Shown: positions 8,017 through 16,623 of the stretch, one piece after another | Numbering within the stretch: the stretch's first letter is position 1 | Layout: the number at the start of each line of letters is the position of its first letter | From: Candidatus Avelusimicrobium stercoris | Lineage (GTDB): Bacteria; Elusimicrobiota; Elusimicrobia; Elusimicrobiales; Elusimicrobiaceae | DNA length: 64,000 nucleotides | Reading direction: 5' to 3' | NCBI GenBank assembly: GCA_002432025.1 | Contig: DJFE01000015.1 | Span: 4,440 to 68,439 of the forward strand | Translations under genes and position numbers: made by a program | Notes under the pieces: model-generated | The model's database searches: none | What the model was told of the DNA's origin: nothing | The model's input: the letters and a program-made list of their open reading frames with translations, nothing else

Positions 8017-8208
8017 ATTCAAATTGTAACAGGGCGTGTAAGGCCCGTTTTAACAGCCATCTCCTTGCCGTAAATATATAGTTATTCTAACAAATTTATC
8101 CTTTTTGTGTGTTTGTGCCAACTAACCCAAAACAGCCCGTGCCAAACGGCGCATAAAACGCTACCATAAAAACACACATAGAGGCAGCGCGTAAGAGGGG
8201 AGTCCTAT

Positions 8209-8238
8209 TTGACCCGGGGGGTTAAAAGTTGCTATCAT
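8209..8238 (+). promoter_or_regulatory. Sigma-70-type promoter of pal
   Basis: TTGACC at 8209-8214 and TATCAT at 8233-8238, with an 18-base spacer, lie 37 bases before the pal start codon. The remainder of the 480-base gap (7795-8274) holds the structured RNA and, at 8041-8200, nothing I recognise. Confidence 0.65.
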
Positions 8239-8274
8239 TTATGTGTAGAAGTAAATACCTATTAGGAGAAAGAA

Positions 8275-8784
8275 ATGAAAAACTTACTCAAAGTTGTTTT
8301 GGTTCTGGCCTTGGCCGCCGGCTTGACCGCCTGCAAAAAGAACGTAAAAGATGACGCCAACGCCGACCTGACTGCCGGTGCCGGTACCGAAATGGTAATT
8401 GAAGAAACCGAAACGGTAACGGAAGTTCCCGCCCAGGAAGTTTCTTTGGGTGTGGTGCATTTCGCTTTGGACAAATACAGCCTGTCCTCCGATGCCCGCA
8501 AAATTGTAGAAGCCAACGTGAAGGCCATTAAAGCCGCCGCGTCTGCCACTTCCTACCAAGTAACCGTAGAAGGTAACTGCGACGACAGAGGCACCATCGC
8601 TTACAACATCGCCCTCGGCCAAAAACGCGCCGACGAAGTGAAAGCGTATTACGTGCGCCTCGGTATTCCGGCCGCTAACATTACCACCGTATCTTACGGC
8701 GAAGAAAAACCGGTCTGCTACGAAGCCACCCAGTCCTGCTGGGCGCAAAACCGCAGAGCCGATACGTTGTTAAAAGTCAACTAA
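8275..8784 (+). CDS. pal: Peptidoglycan-associated lipoprotein Pal
   Basis: 169 residues. The lipoprotein signal ends in the lipobox LTAC (Cys20). An acidic linker is followed by an OmpA-type peptidoglycan-binding domain (about residues 57-168): VHFALDKYSL, VEGNCDDRGTIAYNIALGQKRA and QNRRAD, where the D and R bind diaminopimelate. It anchors the outer membrane to peptidoglycan and partners TolB. TTAGGAGA precedes the start, and a good promoter lies upstream. It is the first gene of a pal-cpoB-tolB set; tolQ, tolR and tolA are not in the window. Confidence 0.93.
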   Translation: MKNLLKVVLVLALAAGLTACKKNVKDDANADLTAGAGTEMVIEETETVTEVPAQEVSLGVVHFALDKYSLSSDARKIVEANVKAIKAAASATSYQVTVEGNCDDRGTIAYNIALGQKRADEVKAYYVRLGIPAANITTVSYGEEKPVCYEATQSCWAQNRRADTLLKVN

Positions 8785-8817
8785 TCGCTTGTTTTGAATA
8801 AGGAGCCCGGACCCAAA

Positions 8818-9522
8818 ATGAAAAATGTTACTAAACTACTTTTTATGGCAGGTTCGGGCTTTTTGTTGTCCGGCTGTATCGCCAGCGAGCGGGATATGAG
8901 CACGCTCAAATTGCAGTTGCAGGAACTTAATGCCACGATTGTGCAAATGCAAGCCAACCAAGCCGAACTCGCCGGGAAAATGGACGAACTCAACAGCAAT
9001 TTGTCCGCTTCCAACGAAAATTTGGCCCAGGTAGATGCGCAAATTAACAAATTGTCCGCCAAGTTGGACGATTTGTCCGTCTCTGTCCGCACGGCTCCCG
9101 CCGCCGCGGCCCAAGCGGAAAATGCACAAGCCGCCCAGCCGGCCGCCTTGTTGCCCTCGGATTTGTTTGCCGAAGCCAAGAGCCACTTGGATAAAGGTGC
9201 TTACGAGCCCGCCGCAATGGGCTTTAAACTCTACATTTCCAAATACCCGGACAGCGAAAACGTGGAACAAGCCTATATGTATATGGGCGATGCGTACATT
9301 GCCGCGGGGCAAACCAAACCCGGGGCGGTTGCTTACGCCACCTTGCTGCAAAAATTTCCGAAAAGCAAATTAATTCCGTCGGCGCGGTTGAAATACGCGC
9401 TGTCCATTGTGCCCCTTGGCAAAAAAGACGAAGCCAAACGCTATTTGTCCTCCGTTGTGCAGGATTTCCCGGCTTCGCCCGAGGCTAAAAAAGCCAAAGC
9501 CGAGTTGACCAAAATCAAATAA
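8818..9522 (+). CDS. cpoB: Tol-Pal system protein CpoB (YbgF-like) lipoprotein
   Basis: 235 residues from the ATG at 8818; an upstream TTG at 8794 would break the signal peptide and has no ribosome site. The signal peptide ends in LSGC, so this version is a lipoprotein, whereas the proteobacterial protein is usually soluble in the periplasm. A coiled coil (about residues 25-80) is followed by an Ala/Pro linker and TPR repeats (about 115-235) with the YbgF pattern AKSHLDKGAYEPAAMGFKLY and AYMYMGDAY. It is known to link Tol-Pal with wall synthesis during constriction. It sits between pal and tolB. Confidence 0.85.
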   Translation: MKNVTKLLFMAGSGFLLSGCIASERDMSTLKLQLQELNATIVQMQANQAELAGKMDELNSNLSASNENLAQVDAQINKLSAKLDDLSVSVRTAPAAAAQAENAQAAQPAALLPSDLFAEAKSHLDKGAYEPAAMGFKLYISKYPDSENVEQAYMYMGDAYIAAGQTKPGAVAYATLLQKFPKSKLIPSARLKYALSIVPLGKKDEAKRYLSSVVQDFPASPEAKKAKAELTKIK

Positions 9523-9551
9523 ACGCGTGTAACGCGCGGTTCCTTTTTATT

Positions 9552-10850
9552 ATGAAAAAACTGTTTTCCCTTTTACTTATTGCAGGGGTTCTTATCACTT
9601 TTGCGGGGCGCGTAATGGCGGCCCAGCCCAAGACGGATGTGTATATCGGCATTACCTCGGTGGGGGATAAACGCCTGCCGGCTATCGGTATGCCGCCCTT
9701 CCGCTATACGGACGAAAAGGCCCAGCCCGCCGCCGTGTTGGTGCACGACGTAATGCGGGCGGATTTGCTGTTTGCCCGCTATTTTGACGTTACCGAGGAT
9801 GGCCCGGCCTTTAATTCCCAGCATTTAAGCCAGCAGTTAAACCAATGGGGCGCGGCCCACGCCAGTTATTTGCTGGCGGGTGATATCACTTATGCAGCCC
9901 CGTATTTTACAATTAAAATTTATGTTTACGATATTTCTACCCGCACGTCCGTTTTTGCCAAGGCCTTCAAGGGTACCGAAAGCAGCCTGCGCAGACTGGC
10001 GCATATTGCTTCGGACCAGATTGTCTCCGCCTTGATGGGCAAACGCGGCATTGCCGATACCAAAATCGCTTTTGCCAACAACTCCACCCGCCACAAAGAA
10101 ATTTATGTAGTGGATTACGACGGCGAAAACTTGCAAAAATTAACCAACGACAAGAGCATCGCCATTTTGCCCCGCTGGTCCAAGGACGGCAAAATCTTCT
10201 ACACCACTTATAAATATAAAAACCCGGATATCTTTGCGATTGACTTGCGCGCGGGGAAAATCGCCCCGGTGATTATCCGCGGCGGCTTGTCGCTTATCGG
10301 CGGCGTTTCGCCTGACGGCAAGGCCTTGGCCTTTACCAGTTCCGGCGGCACAAACCCGAGCATTTATATTTACAACTTGGAAACGCACGCCAAAACCCGC
10401 ATTACCAATAAGGCCTCGGTGGACGGTTCCCCGTCTTATTCGCCCGACGGCAAGTATATTACCTTTGTGTCCAACCGCGCGGGCAACCCGCAGATTTATG
10501 TAATGGAACTCGCCACCGGCGAAACCCGCCCGCTGACGAAAACCTTTAACTGGTCCGACAGCCCCCAATGGTCGCCCACCGGGGAGTGGATTGTGTTCAC
10601 GGGGCGTGAATCGCCCTATCACCCGATGGATATCTTTTTGGTGGACTTAACGGGTACGCAAATCCGCCGCTTGACCACCGATGCGGGTTCCAACGAGGAC
10701 CCGACCTGGTCGCCGGACGGCCGCTTTATCGCGTTCACTACCACGCGCAACGGCAAACGCCAGTTGTATATGATGGATATGGACGGCAGCGCGCCGCACC
10801 TGCTTGCGGACTTAAAGGGCGACTCCTTTACGCCGCATTGGAGTTTTTAA
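9552..10850 (+). CDS. tolB: Tol-Pal translocation protein TolB
   Basis: 432 residues with a Sec signal peptide (cleavage near VMAA|QP), an N-terminal domain (about 25-160, DVYIGITSVGDKRLP) and a six-bladed beta-propeller with repeated SPDGK and W(S/T)PTGEW blade motifs. It is periplasmic and binds Pal and, in other species, TolA. The ribosome site is poor (TTCCTTTTTATT before ATG), which suggests coupling to cpoB 29 bases upstream. It ends the pal-cpoB-tolB operon at the terminator at 10871. Confidence 0.92.
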   Translation: MKKLFSLLLIAGVLITFAGRVMAAQPKTDVYIGITSVGDKRLPAIGMPPFRYTDEKAQPAAVLVHDVMRADLLFARYFDVTEDGPAFNSQHLSQQLNQWGAAHASYLLAGDITYAAPYFTIKIYVYDISTRTSVFAKAFKGTESSLRRLAHIASDQIVSALMGKRGIADTKIAFANNSTRHKEIYVVDYDGENLQKLTNDKSIAILPRWSKDGKIFYTTYKYKNPDIFAIDLRAGKIAPVIIRGGLSLIGGVSPDGKALAFTSSGGTNPSIYIYNLETHAKTRITNKASVDGSPSYSPDGKYITFVSNRAGNPQIYVMELATGETRPLTKTFNWSDSPQWSPTGEWIVFTGRESPYHPMDIFLVDLTGTQIRRLTTDAGSNEDPTWSPDGRFIAFTTTRNGKRQLYMMDMDGSAPHLLADLKGDSFTPHWSF

Positions 10851-10870
10851 TTTAGTTGGAATATGTAAAA

Positions 10871-10902
10871 AATCCCCGGGGTTTGTGCTCCGGGGATTTT
10901 TT
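10871..10902 (+). terminator. Rho-independent terminator of pal-cpoB-tolB
   Basis: A 9-bp stem (10871-10879 with 10890-10898) runs into six T. The 140 bases beyond it, up to 11045, hold no feature I can support. Confidence 0.85.
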
Positions 10903-11045
10903 ATGCGCAAGTCGGGTACAAACTGAGGGGTGTTATGGGGACTGGGATTTTTCGCGGGTCTGTGGTCAGCGCTCCTGCCCCGCAGTTTCGTATCCCGTAG
11001 TATATTTACGGGCTCTTGTTGTGATTAAAATTCTCCGTTGACCAA

Positions 11046-11081
11046 TAAAAAACCGCCCCCGGCGAAAATATCGGGGGCGGT
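11046..11081 (-). terminator. Rho-independent terminator of the RDD gene
   Basis: A 9-bp stem (11052-11060 with 11073-11081) is followed on the minus strand by a U run. It lies about 20 bases past the RDD gene stop. Confidence 0.85.
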
Positions 11082-11101
11082 GATACTACATTAAATACTT
11101 G

Positions 11102-11920
11102 TTATTTGCAGACGGAAAGACCCGTTTCCTCACAATCAGCGTTGGGGTATTCCTCGCAGCAAGCCTCTTTGGAGCCCTTGGGCAAAAAGATAGTATAGGC
11201 GTCATCGTTGACTTCAAAGGAGGCTCTCAAACCGTCTTCATCCTTGGAGTACCAGATGTCGTTGATATCCATATCTTCCATTTCGGCATTTTCATCAATA
11301 GCCTGCATCATAATAACGGCCTGCCCAGCCTTGGTGGCGGGGTTTTCTTGCGCCAGCGCCCCAACGAGCAACAAGGCGCCCAAGCCCAAAATTAAGAACA
11401 GGCTGATAATAGCCAACCACCACGGGTGGGACGGCGTATCGGGCAGTTCGTCTCCGGGCTGGAAGTCCGCGCGGACAACATACGTTTCCGCAATATAATC
11501 GTGCAAGGCGCGTTTGCGGTTGGTAAGCCCGGCCATTACGTACCCAATGTACACGGTAACATAGGACAGAATTTTAGCAAATGTGCGGCCCGTCGCGCGG
11601 CCAAAGCCGATGCGTCCGCCATCTTTGCCGATTACCTTAATGCCCATAATGCGTTTGCCGAAGGTGGCCTGTTTGGCGCCGCTTTCCAGCAAGGCAAAAT
11701 AAAGCCAGTACGAAATAGCGCCCAACACTTGCCACAAAATGTAAATGGCAACCATTACCGCCAGCGTTCCTGCGGCGGTGTCTTCGGTGGCTTGGCTGAG
11801 TTTTACGCCCTGCCACATCATCAGCGGTACGCAAATGATGGCCGGCGGAATAGCCACTAAAATACCGTCAATCACAAAAGCGACGGCGCGTTTCCAAAAC
11901 CCGATATACGGTGCGTTCAT
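11102..11920 (-). CDS. RDD-family membrane protein with a pilin-like C-terminal extension
   Basis: 272 residues. Residues 1-150 form an RDD domain: FWKRAVAFVIDGILVAIP (the R and D of the name), two more membrane segments and TFGKRIMGIKVI. After a linker (PSHPWW) there is a fourth hydrophobic helix, LAIISLFLILGLGALLLVGALA, then an amphipathic helix and a small Cys-rich domain (CCEEYPNADC) that resembles a pilin-type globular domain facing out of the membrane. The function of RDD proteins is mostly unknown; some are linked to ion transport. It stands at the end of the long minus-strand gene run, separated by 63 bases from tdk. Confidence 0.65.
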   Translation of the reverse strand: MNAPYIGFWKRAVAFVIDGILVAIPPAIICVPLMMWQGVKLSQATEDTAAGTLAVMVAIYILWQVLGAISYWLYFALLESGAKQATFGKRIMGIKVIGKDGGRIGFGRATGRTFAKILSYVTVYIGYVMAGLTNRKRALHDYIAETYVVRADFQPGDELPDTPSHPWWLAIISLFLILGLGALLLVGALAQENPATKAGQAVIMMQAIDENAEMEDMDINDIWYSKDEDGLRASFEVNDDAYTIFLPKGSKEACCEEYPNADCEETGLSVCK

Positions 11921-11983
11921 AGTTTTTTCTCCTTTTTATGTGGACCGTGCGCATTTAAAATGCGTTTAACGGCCCCAAATCAC

Positions 11984-12553
11984 TTATTTGCGCGGTTTTT
12001 TGTAGCAGCGGCGGCAACGGGCCTGATAGGCGTCTGTTGTGCCTACTACAATGCGCTTTTTGTCTTTGCTGATACGTTGCGTGAAACTGGCCGGATTGCC
12101 GCACTTGGTGCAGACGGCCAGGTTTTTGGTAACGTATTCGGCCTGCGCCAAGAGGGCGGCCGTTACTTCAAACGGTTCGGCGCGGTAGTCGGTATCTAAC
12201 CCGGCTACAATCACGCGCTTGCCGGCCTTGGCCAGTTTGTTGCATACTTCTACAATACCAAAATCAAAGAAATTAATCTCGTCTATGGCGATAACTTGCG
12301 TGTCTTTTTCCACCAGCGGCAAAATTTCGGACGACGATTTTACGCACGTGGCCGCCACCTTGTTTTGGTTGTGGCTGGTAATGCTGTCAATGCCGTAGCG
12401 CGTGTCAATCTTGGAATTGAACAACTGCACCTTTTGCCGGGCGATAAGCGCAATGCGCACGCGGCGGATGAGTTCCTCCGTCTTGCCGGAGAACATACAC
12501 CCGCAGATTACTTCTATCCAACCTTGTTTGTGATATATTAACGGATTAGCCAT
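11984..12553 (-). CDS. tdk: Thymidine kinase
   Basis: 189 residues, the type II (TK1-like) family. Walker A is GCMFSGKTEEL (about residues 18-28), the Walker B region is VIAIDEINFFD, the lasso loop with the thymidine site is near DTDYRAEPFE, and a structural zinc site is formed by CTKCG and CRRC. It phosphorylates thymidine to dTMP with ATP, a salvage route that fits with deoC further up the same gene run. It starts 3 bases after lptD ends, so both are likely on one transcript. Confidence 0.93.
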   Translation of the reverse strand: MANPLIYHKQGWIEVICGCMFSGKTEELIRRVRIALIARQKVQLFNSKIDTRYGIDSITSHNQNKVAATCVKSSSEILPLVEKDTQVIAIDEINFFDFGIVEVCNKLAKAGKRVIVAGLDTDYRAEPFEVTAALLAQAEYVTKNLAVCTKCGNPASFTQRISKDKKRIVVGTTDAYQARCRRCYKKPRK

Positions 12554-12556
12554 TTT

Positions 12557-14758
12557 TTAATCTCTTAAATCTCCTTGCCCGCGCCACGGATACCAATAGG
12601 TGTCCTCGGGCAGTTGGGCTTGGGCGCGCTTGTCGCCCCCGCACAAAATGTTAATGCGGAACGCAAACGATAAGTTTTGGTTGCGGTCGCGCACGGTAAA
12701 TTCCAGGCGCGCGTCGTGAAAATCGCGCGAAACGCGGATGAGTTTGTTAAAGCCTACTAAACTGCCGCGGAACAGTACCGCATCTATCCCCAGGTCCGCA
12801 AACCATTTGCCGCTGGCGGGGCGGATACCCCAAGTGGTTGTAACGGTGTAGCGGTCGGAATTGGTTTCGTATTTGGAACCGGGGTCAATATAGTCGGCAA
12901 AGTTGTTGAGTCCCAAACCGATTAACTGGTTTTTATAAACAAAGTTGGACTGGGCGATAAAACTGACGTTCTTTTCTTCCAAGTCGTACTGGTCCTGCAC
13001 AAAGAAACTTACCGCGCCGTCCGGCGAGTTGTAACCCCACTCCAACAGGAGCGGCTCTATGCGGGATTTTAGGTGCTTCCAATTTTGCTCGTAGCCGAAG
13101 CCGTCTTTTAAACTGTATGTATAGTCCGAAAGGTCAAACCCCGTTTTAAAGCGGACATAGGTGTTAAAGGTCGGGCGGTAATAATTGGTTAAATACAGGC
13201 GGTTCTTTTCAATGCCTTTATCGTGAGAAACTTGGTCCGAAGTAATGGTGCCTGTGGAAAGGCGCTTGGTAAATTGGTAGCCGAAATCCGTAGAGCCCAA
13301 GAAGGTATGCGTCTGCATATTTAACTGGGTGCCAATGCGGCCCACCCAGGCGTCCTTGCCGTCCTTATATTGACTGTCAGCAAAGGTAACGGTTTGGTCG
13401 TAAAACACCTGCGGCGTAAACGTCAGCCCGCGGGAAAGGCGCAGGGCCTTTTCCGTCGTCCACTTGGCGTGGGCTTGGCGTTGGTAGGGGCCTTCCTCGT
13501 TGGGAATACCGTTTTTATATTGCAAAGTGGAGGTGTTGTTAAAATCCACTTCCAAGTGGTGCGCGGCCTTTAACAAGGGGTCGTTAAACGGCAGCAGCGC
13601 GTATTTGATTTCCGGCAGGACGCGCTTTTCCGCCATAAACTCTTTTTTGTACAAGTAATCAAAAATATCCTTTTGCTGGTAACTTACGCGCAGGGTAGAG
13701 CGGCGGGTTTGGCGCGCCAAAGAGAAGTTGGTTTCCTGGTCCGGCATAAAAATATACGGGTTGCCGCGGAAGAAGGTGTCATAAAAATACGGGTCGGACA
13801 CCATACGGAATTGCGTTTGAAACTGGTACAGCGCGCCGGTGGGGTTATTGAAATGGTCGGAGGAGTCGTACATTTCCCACCAGTAGCCGCCTTGCACGCC
13901 CCAGCGTTTCGTGCTGGCGAGGTCTATTTCGTCGTTATCGGCTTTGTCATTAATGTAATACACTTCGCCGCTTCCGCGTAACGTGTCGGATTGTACGGCG
14001 GTCAGTTCTCCGCCAAAGCCGAACGAGGATTTGGTATAGTAGTCCAAATTCAGTTTAGGGCGCAGTTGCAAAAAGGGCTGGAAGACGGTGGACGTCATAA
14101 TACCAAAGCCCGTTTTGTTGCTTTGGGTAAATTCTACATAAGTGGTCCACGGTTTTTGGGAATCCAGCGAGCGCCAAAATACGGGCAGATAAAACACGGG
14201 AAATCCGTCCAAGCGCAATACAGCGTTGGTGCCGAACACGCGCTTTTGCGGCGAAACGGTCAACTTGCCGACGGAAAGCGTATAGTGCGGGTCGGCTTTA
14301 TCACAGCAGGTTACGGTGGCCCCGCGCAGGGTCTGCTTGCCGTTTTGCGAGGACATTTCCTTGGCGGATAAAATGCGCAGAGGGGGATATTCGGTGGAAA
14401 TATTTTCCGCCGTAAAATCTTTTGTGGTGTAATTGACGGAAATATTATTCCCTTCCAATACGCCGCCCAATCCGTCCTCCACCTTCATCGGCCCGATGGA
14501 CGTAATTTGCGTGTTGGCTTGGTCCAGCGAAATATTTTCGCCCGTTACGGTGCGTTTTTTGCCGTCTTGGGTTTTTTGGATGACGGTTACGTTGCCCGAA
14601 AGATTTACTTTTTTGTCATTGGGTTCTACGGTGGCTTTGTCCGCCGTGAAATAGACAAAGGCGTCGCTGTCGGGCGCGGGCAAAACATTGTCCGAGCCCC
14701 ACCCGGGCACGGCGAAACACAAACAAGCCAGCAAGAACAAAGGAGAAAAGCGTTTCAT
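12557..14758 (-). CDS. lptD: LPS-assembly outer-membrane protein LptD
   Basis: 733 residues with a Sec signal peptide. The N-terminal OstA/LptA-like jellyroll (about 30-150) has VNLSGNVTVIQ...RTVTGENISLD, and the C-terminal half is a large beta-barrel rich in alternating aromatic strands. LptD inserts LPS into the outer leaflet with LptE. The Cys pair TCCDK near residue 150 and a Cys close to the C-terminus could form the disulfides seen in LptD; the exact pattern is not assignable here. Its start overlaps the ROK kinase stop by 4 bases. It fits with the complete lipid A set in this window. Confidence 0.88.
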   Translation of the reverse strand: MKRFSPLFLLACLCFAVPGWGSDNVLPAPDSDAFVYFTADKATVEPNDKKVNLSGNVTVIQKTQDGKKRTVTGENISLDQANTQITSIGPMKVEDGLGGVLEGNNISVNYTTKDFTAENISTEYPPLRILSAKEMSSQNGKQTLRGATVTCCDKADPHYTLSVGKLTVSPQKRVFGTNAVLRLDGFPVFYLPVFWRSLDSQKPWTTYVEFTQSNKTGFGIMTSTVFQPFLQLRPKLNLDYYTKSSFGFGGELTAVQSDTLRGSGEVYYINDKADNDEIDLASTKRWGVQGGYWWEMYDSSDHFNNPTGALYQFQTQFRMVSDPYFYDTFFRGNPYIFMPDQETNFSLARQTRRSTLRVSYQQKDIFDYLYKKEFMAEKRVLPEIKYALLPFNDPLLKAAHHLEVDFNNTSTLQYKNGIPNEEGPYQRQAHAKWTTEKALRLSRGLTFTPQVFYDQTVTFADSQYKDGKDAWVGRIGTQLNMQTHTFLGSTDFGYQFTKRLSTGTITSDQVSHDKGIEKNRLYLTNYYRPTFNTYVRFKTGFDLSDYTYSLKDGFGYEQNWKHLKSRIEPLLLEWGYNSPDGAVSFFVQDQYDLEEKNVSFIAQSNFVYKNQLIGLGLNNFADYIDPGSKYETNSDRYTVTTTWGIRPASGKWFADLGIDAVLFRGSLVGFNKLIRVSRDFHDARLEFTVRDRNQNLSFAFRINILCGGDKRAQAQLPEDTYWYPWRGQGDLRD

Positions 14759-15726
14759 TGTAAATTTTCTTTTTGGGCGCGGTAAATGGCGTACATTGCC
14801 GCCCCTACTCCGCCGATGTTGGGGTTTTGCGAAACGAGCAGTTTCAAGCGTTTAAACGGCGTTTTGAACGGCTGGGCATCCAATACGCGTTTGACGGCGG
14901 GCATAAAATATTTGGCTGCGCCGGACACGCCGCCCGTCAGCACAATGGTATCTACGTCTAGCACGAGCATAAAGTTGGCAAGGCCTACGCCTAGGTAATA
15001 CCCAGTGTCTTCCCACACCTTTAAAGCGGCCTTGCAGCCTTTTTCGGCGGCGCGGGAGACGATTTCTATTTTAAAATCCGCTTCTGCTTTAACCATTTGG
15101 GCCAAAATGGAGTCGGGGTAGTCCACGATTGCATCATACACCCGGCGTTTAATGCCAATCGTGCCGACAAACGCTTCCAAACACCCACGCGCGCCGCACC
15201 CGCACAAGGGGCCAGTGGTTAAATCGGCAATTTTTGTGTGCCCGATTTCGCCCGCGGTACCGTTGGAGCCTTGGTAAAGTTCTTTATTGATAATCATCCC
15301 GCCGCCTACACCCGTGCCCAACGTAACTACGAGGACATTGGTGCCTTGGCGTTTTAAATCGGCTTCATATACGCCCCAAGCGGCCAAGGTGGCGTCGTTG
15401 GCGATAACGGGGCGGATACCCGTATGCTTAAACAGTTGTTCCGCCATTGGCCAGTCGGTAACGTCTTTAAATTTTAAGTTGGGGTTATAGCGCAGAACAC
15501 CGTTTTGGTTGTCCACATCCCCCGGAGCGCCCACGGCCACGGCTACGCGCTGGTCGGCAAATTCCTTTTGGATAGCGTTGATAAAATCGCCGATTTGCGC
15601 AATAAAGCCCTTGGAACCCTTGGAATAATCCGTTTCAATTTTTTCTTTGCGGAAGATTTCCCCGTGTTCGTTCATTACAAATAATTTAACAAAGGTTCCG
15701 CCGATATCTACGCCTACGCCAATCAT
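14755..15726 (-). CDS. ROK-family sugar kinase (probable glucokinase)
   Basis: 323 residues. The N-terminal phosphate loop is GVDIGGTFVKLF. NDATLAAWGVYEADLK carries the catalytic Asp, and GTGVGGGMIINKELYQG and GHTKI with the zinc signature CGCGARGCLEAFVG mark the ROK family. It is most like ROK glucokinases that make glucose 6-phosphate for glycolysis, in keeping with tpiA in the same run and the glycogen branching enzyme elsewhere; fructose or N-acetyl sugars are possible alternatives. It overlaps both neighbours by 4 bases, so it is translated in series with xerC and lptD. Confidence 0.85.
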   Translation of the reverse strand: MIGVGVDIGGTFVKLFVMNEHGEIFRKEKIETDYSKGSKGFIAQIGDFINAIQKEFADQRVAVAVGAPGDVDNQNGVLRYNPNLKFKDVTDWPMAEQLFKHTGIRPVIANDATLAAWGVYEADLKRQGTNVLVVTLGTGVGGGMIINKELYQGSNGTAGEIGHTKIADLTTGPLCGCGARGCLEAFVGTIGIKRRVYDAIVDYPDSILAQMVKAEADFKIEIVSRAAEKGCKAALKVWEDTGYYLGVGLANFMLVLDVDTIVLTGGVSGAAKYFMPAVKRVLDAQPFKTPFKRLKLLVSQNPNIGGVGAAMYAIYRAQKENLQ

Positions 15727-16610
15727 AAATTCTCCTTACTTTCCGGGTGAGCGTGGTTATACACGCTTTTTAATTTTTCAAGCGATACGTGGGTATAAAC
15801 CTGCGTAGCCGCCAAACTTTTGTGTCCTAACATCTCTTGTAAACTTCTTAAATCACAGCCGTTATTTAGCAAATGGGTGGCAAACGAGTGCCGCAAACTG
15901 TGCGGGGTAACCTTGCGCGCCAAGTGCGAACGGATGGCCGTATTTTTAAAAATGTACGCCAAACCGTCCCCCGTCAGCGGTTTGCCGTTTTTGTTTAAAA
16001 AGAGCGCATCGTCCGGCTGGGGGTTCTTTCGCTGGGCCAAATAGATTTTTAAGGCGTTTAACGCTTCATCCGTTACAGGCACCAAACGCTCCTTAGACCC
16101 TTTACCAAACACTTTTACCAGACCGTTAAAATAGTCCACATCCTTTATGCGCAGGCCCGTTATCTCGCTGCGGCGCAGACCGCTGGAATACATCAGTTCA
16201 AAAAGGGCCTTGTCCCGCGCGGCAAAATGCTTGCTGTGGGCGGCGGTGTCTAACAGCCGGTCCGTTTCCGCCACGGATAAAAATTTGGGCAAAATCTTTT
16301 GCCGTTTAGGGGCGGGCAACAGTTTGAACGGGTTACGTTCCAACTTGTCCTCCGCCAGCAAAAACGCCGCAAAACTGCGCAAGGAAGCAATCTTGCGCAA
16401 AATAGTATTGCGCGCGGGATCCTCGTGCGTTTGCAGGGCGGCTAAAAAAGAACGGATATTGGCGGAAGTAAAATATTTTAAATCGTTTTGCTTCCGCGCC
16501 TTAAAAAAGGCCAAAAACTCCTGCAAGTCCGCGTGGTATGCACGGATAGTGTGGAACGAAAAATTTTTGTTTTCCAAGCGTTTTAAAAACGCGTTAATCC
16601 ACTCTTCCAT
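15723..16610 (-). CDS. xerC: Tyrosine recombinase XerC/XerD
   Basis: 295 residues, the usual Xer length. An N-terminal SAM-like DNA-binding domain (about 1-90) is followed by the catalytic domain with SSGLRRSEI (Arg), a Lys in the beta-hairpin, HSLRHSFATHLL (His-x-x-Arg) and GHKSLAATQVYTHV (His and the Tyr nucleophile). It resolves chromosome dimers at dif with a partner recombinase and FtsK. The order dprA-topA-xer on one transcript matches the arrangement in many bacteria, which favours xerC over xerD. No dif site was recognised. Confidence 0.87.
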   Translation of the reverse strand: MEEWINAFLKRLENKNFSFHTIRAYHADLQEFLAFFKARKQNDLKYFTSANIRSFLAALQTHEDPARNTILRKIASLRSFAAFLLAEDKLERNPFKLLPAPKRQKILPKFLSVAETDRLLDTAAHSKHFAARDKALFELMYSSGLRRSEITGLRIKDVDYFNGLVKVFGKGSKERLVPVTDEALNALKIYLAQRKNPQPDDALFLNKNGKPLTGDGLAYIFKNTAIRSHLARKVTPHSLRHSFATHLLNNGCDLRSLQEMLGHKSLAATQVYTHVSLEKLKSVYNHAHPESKENL

Positions 16611-16623
16611 ATTTTGTTGCCCG

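Noticed and set aside
7800..8100. RNase P, tmRNA, 6S or SRP RNA in the gap before the pilin
   Set aside because: I looked on both strands for the conserved cores (RNase P CR regions, tmRNA tag and TTCGA T-arm, SRP GGAAGGAAGC, long 6S hairpin with bubble) and did not find them. The ACGCTAATAACCC on the plus strand looks like a tmRNA tag end only by chance.
10856..11041. Plus-strand frame of 61 residues after tolB
   Set aside because: It runs through the tolB terminator and has no start signals or family match.
15723..16610. Xer-type recombinase as an integrase of a mobile element
   Set aside because: Length, motifs and position after dprA-topA fit a housekeeping XerC, with no phage or island genes nearby.
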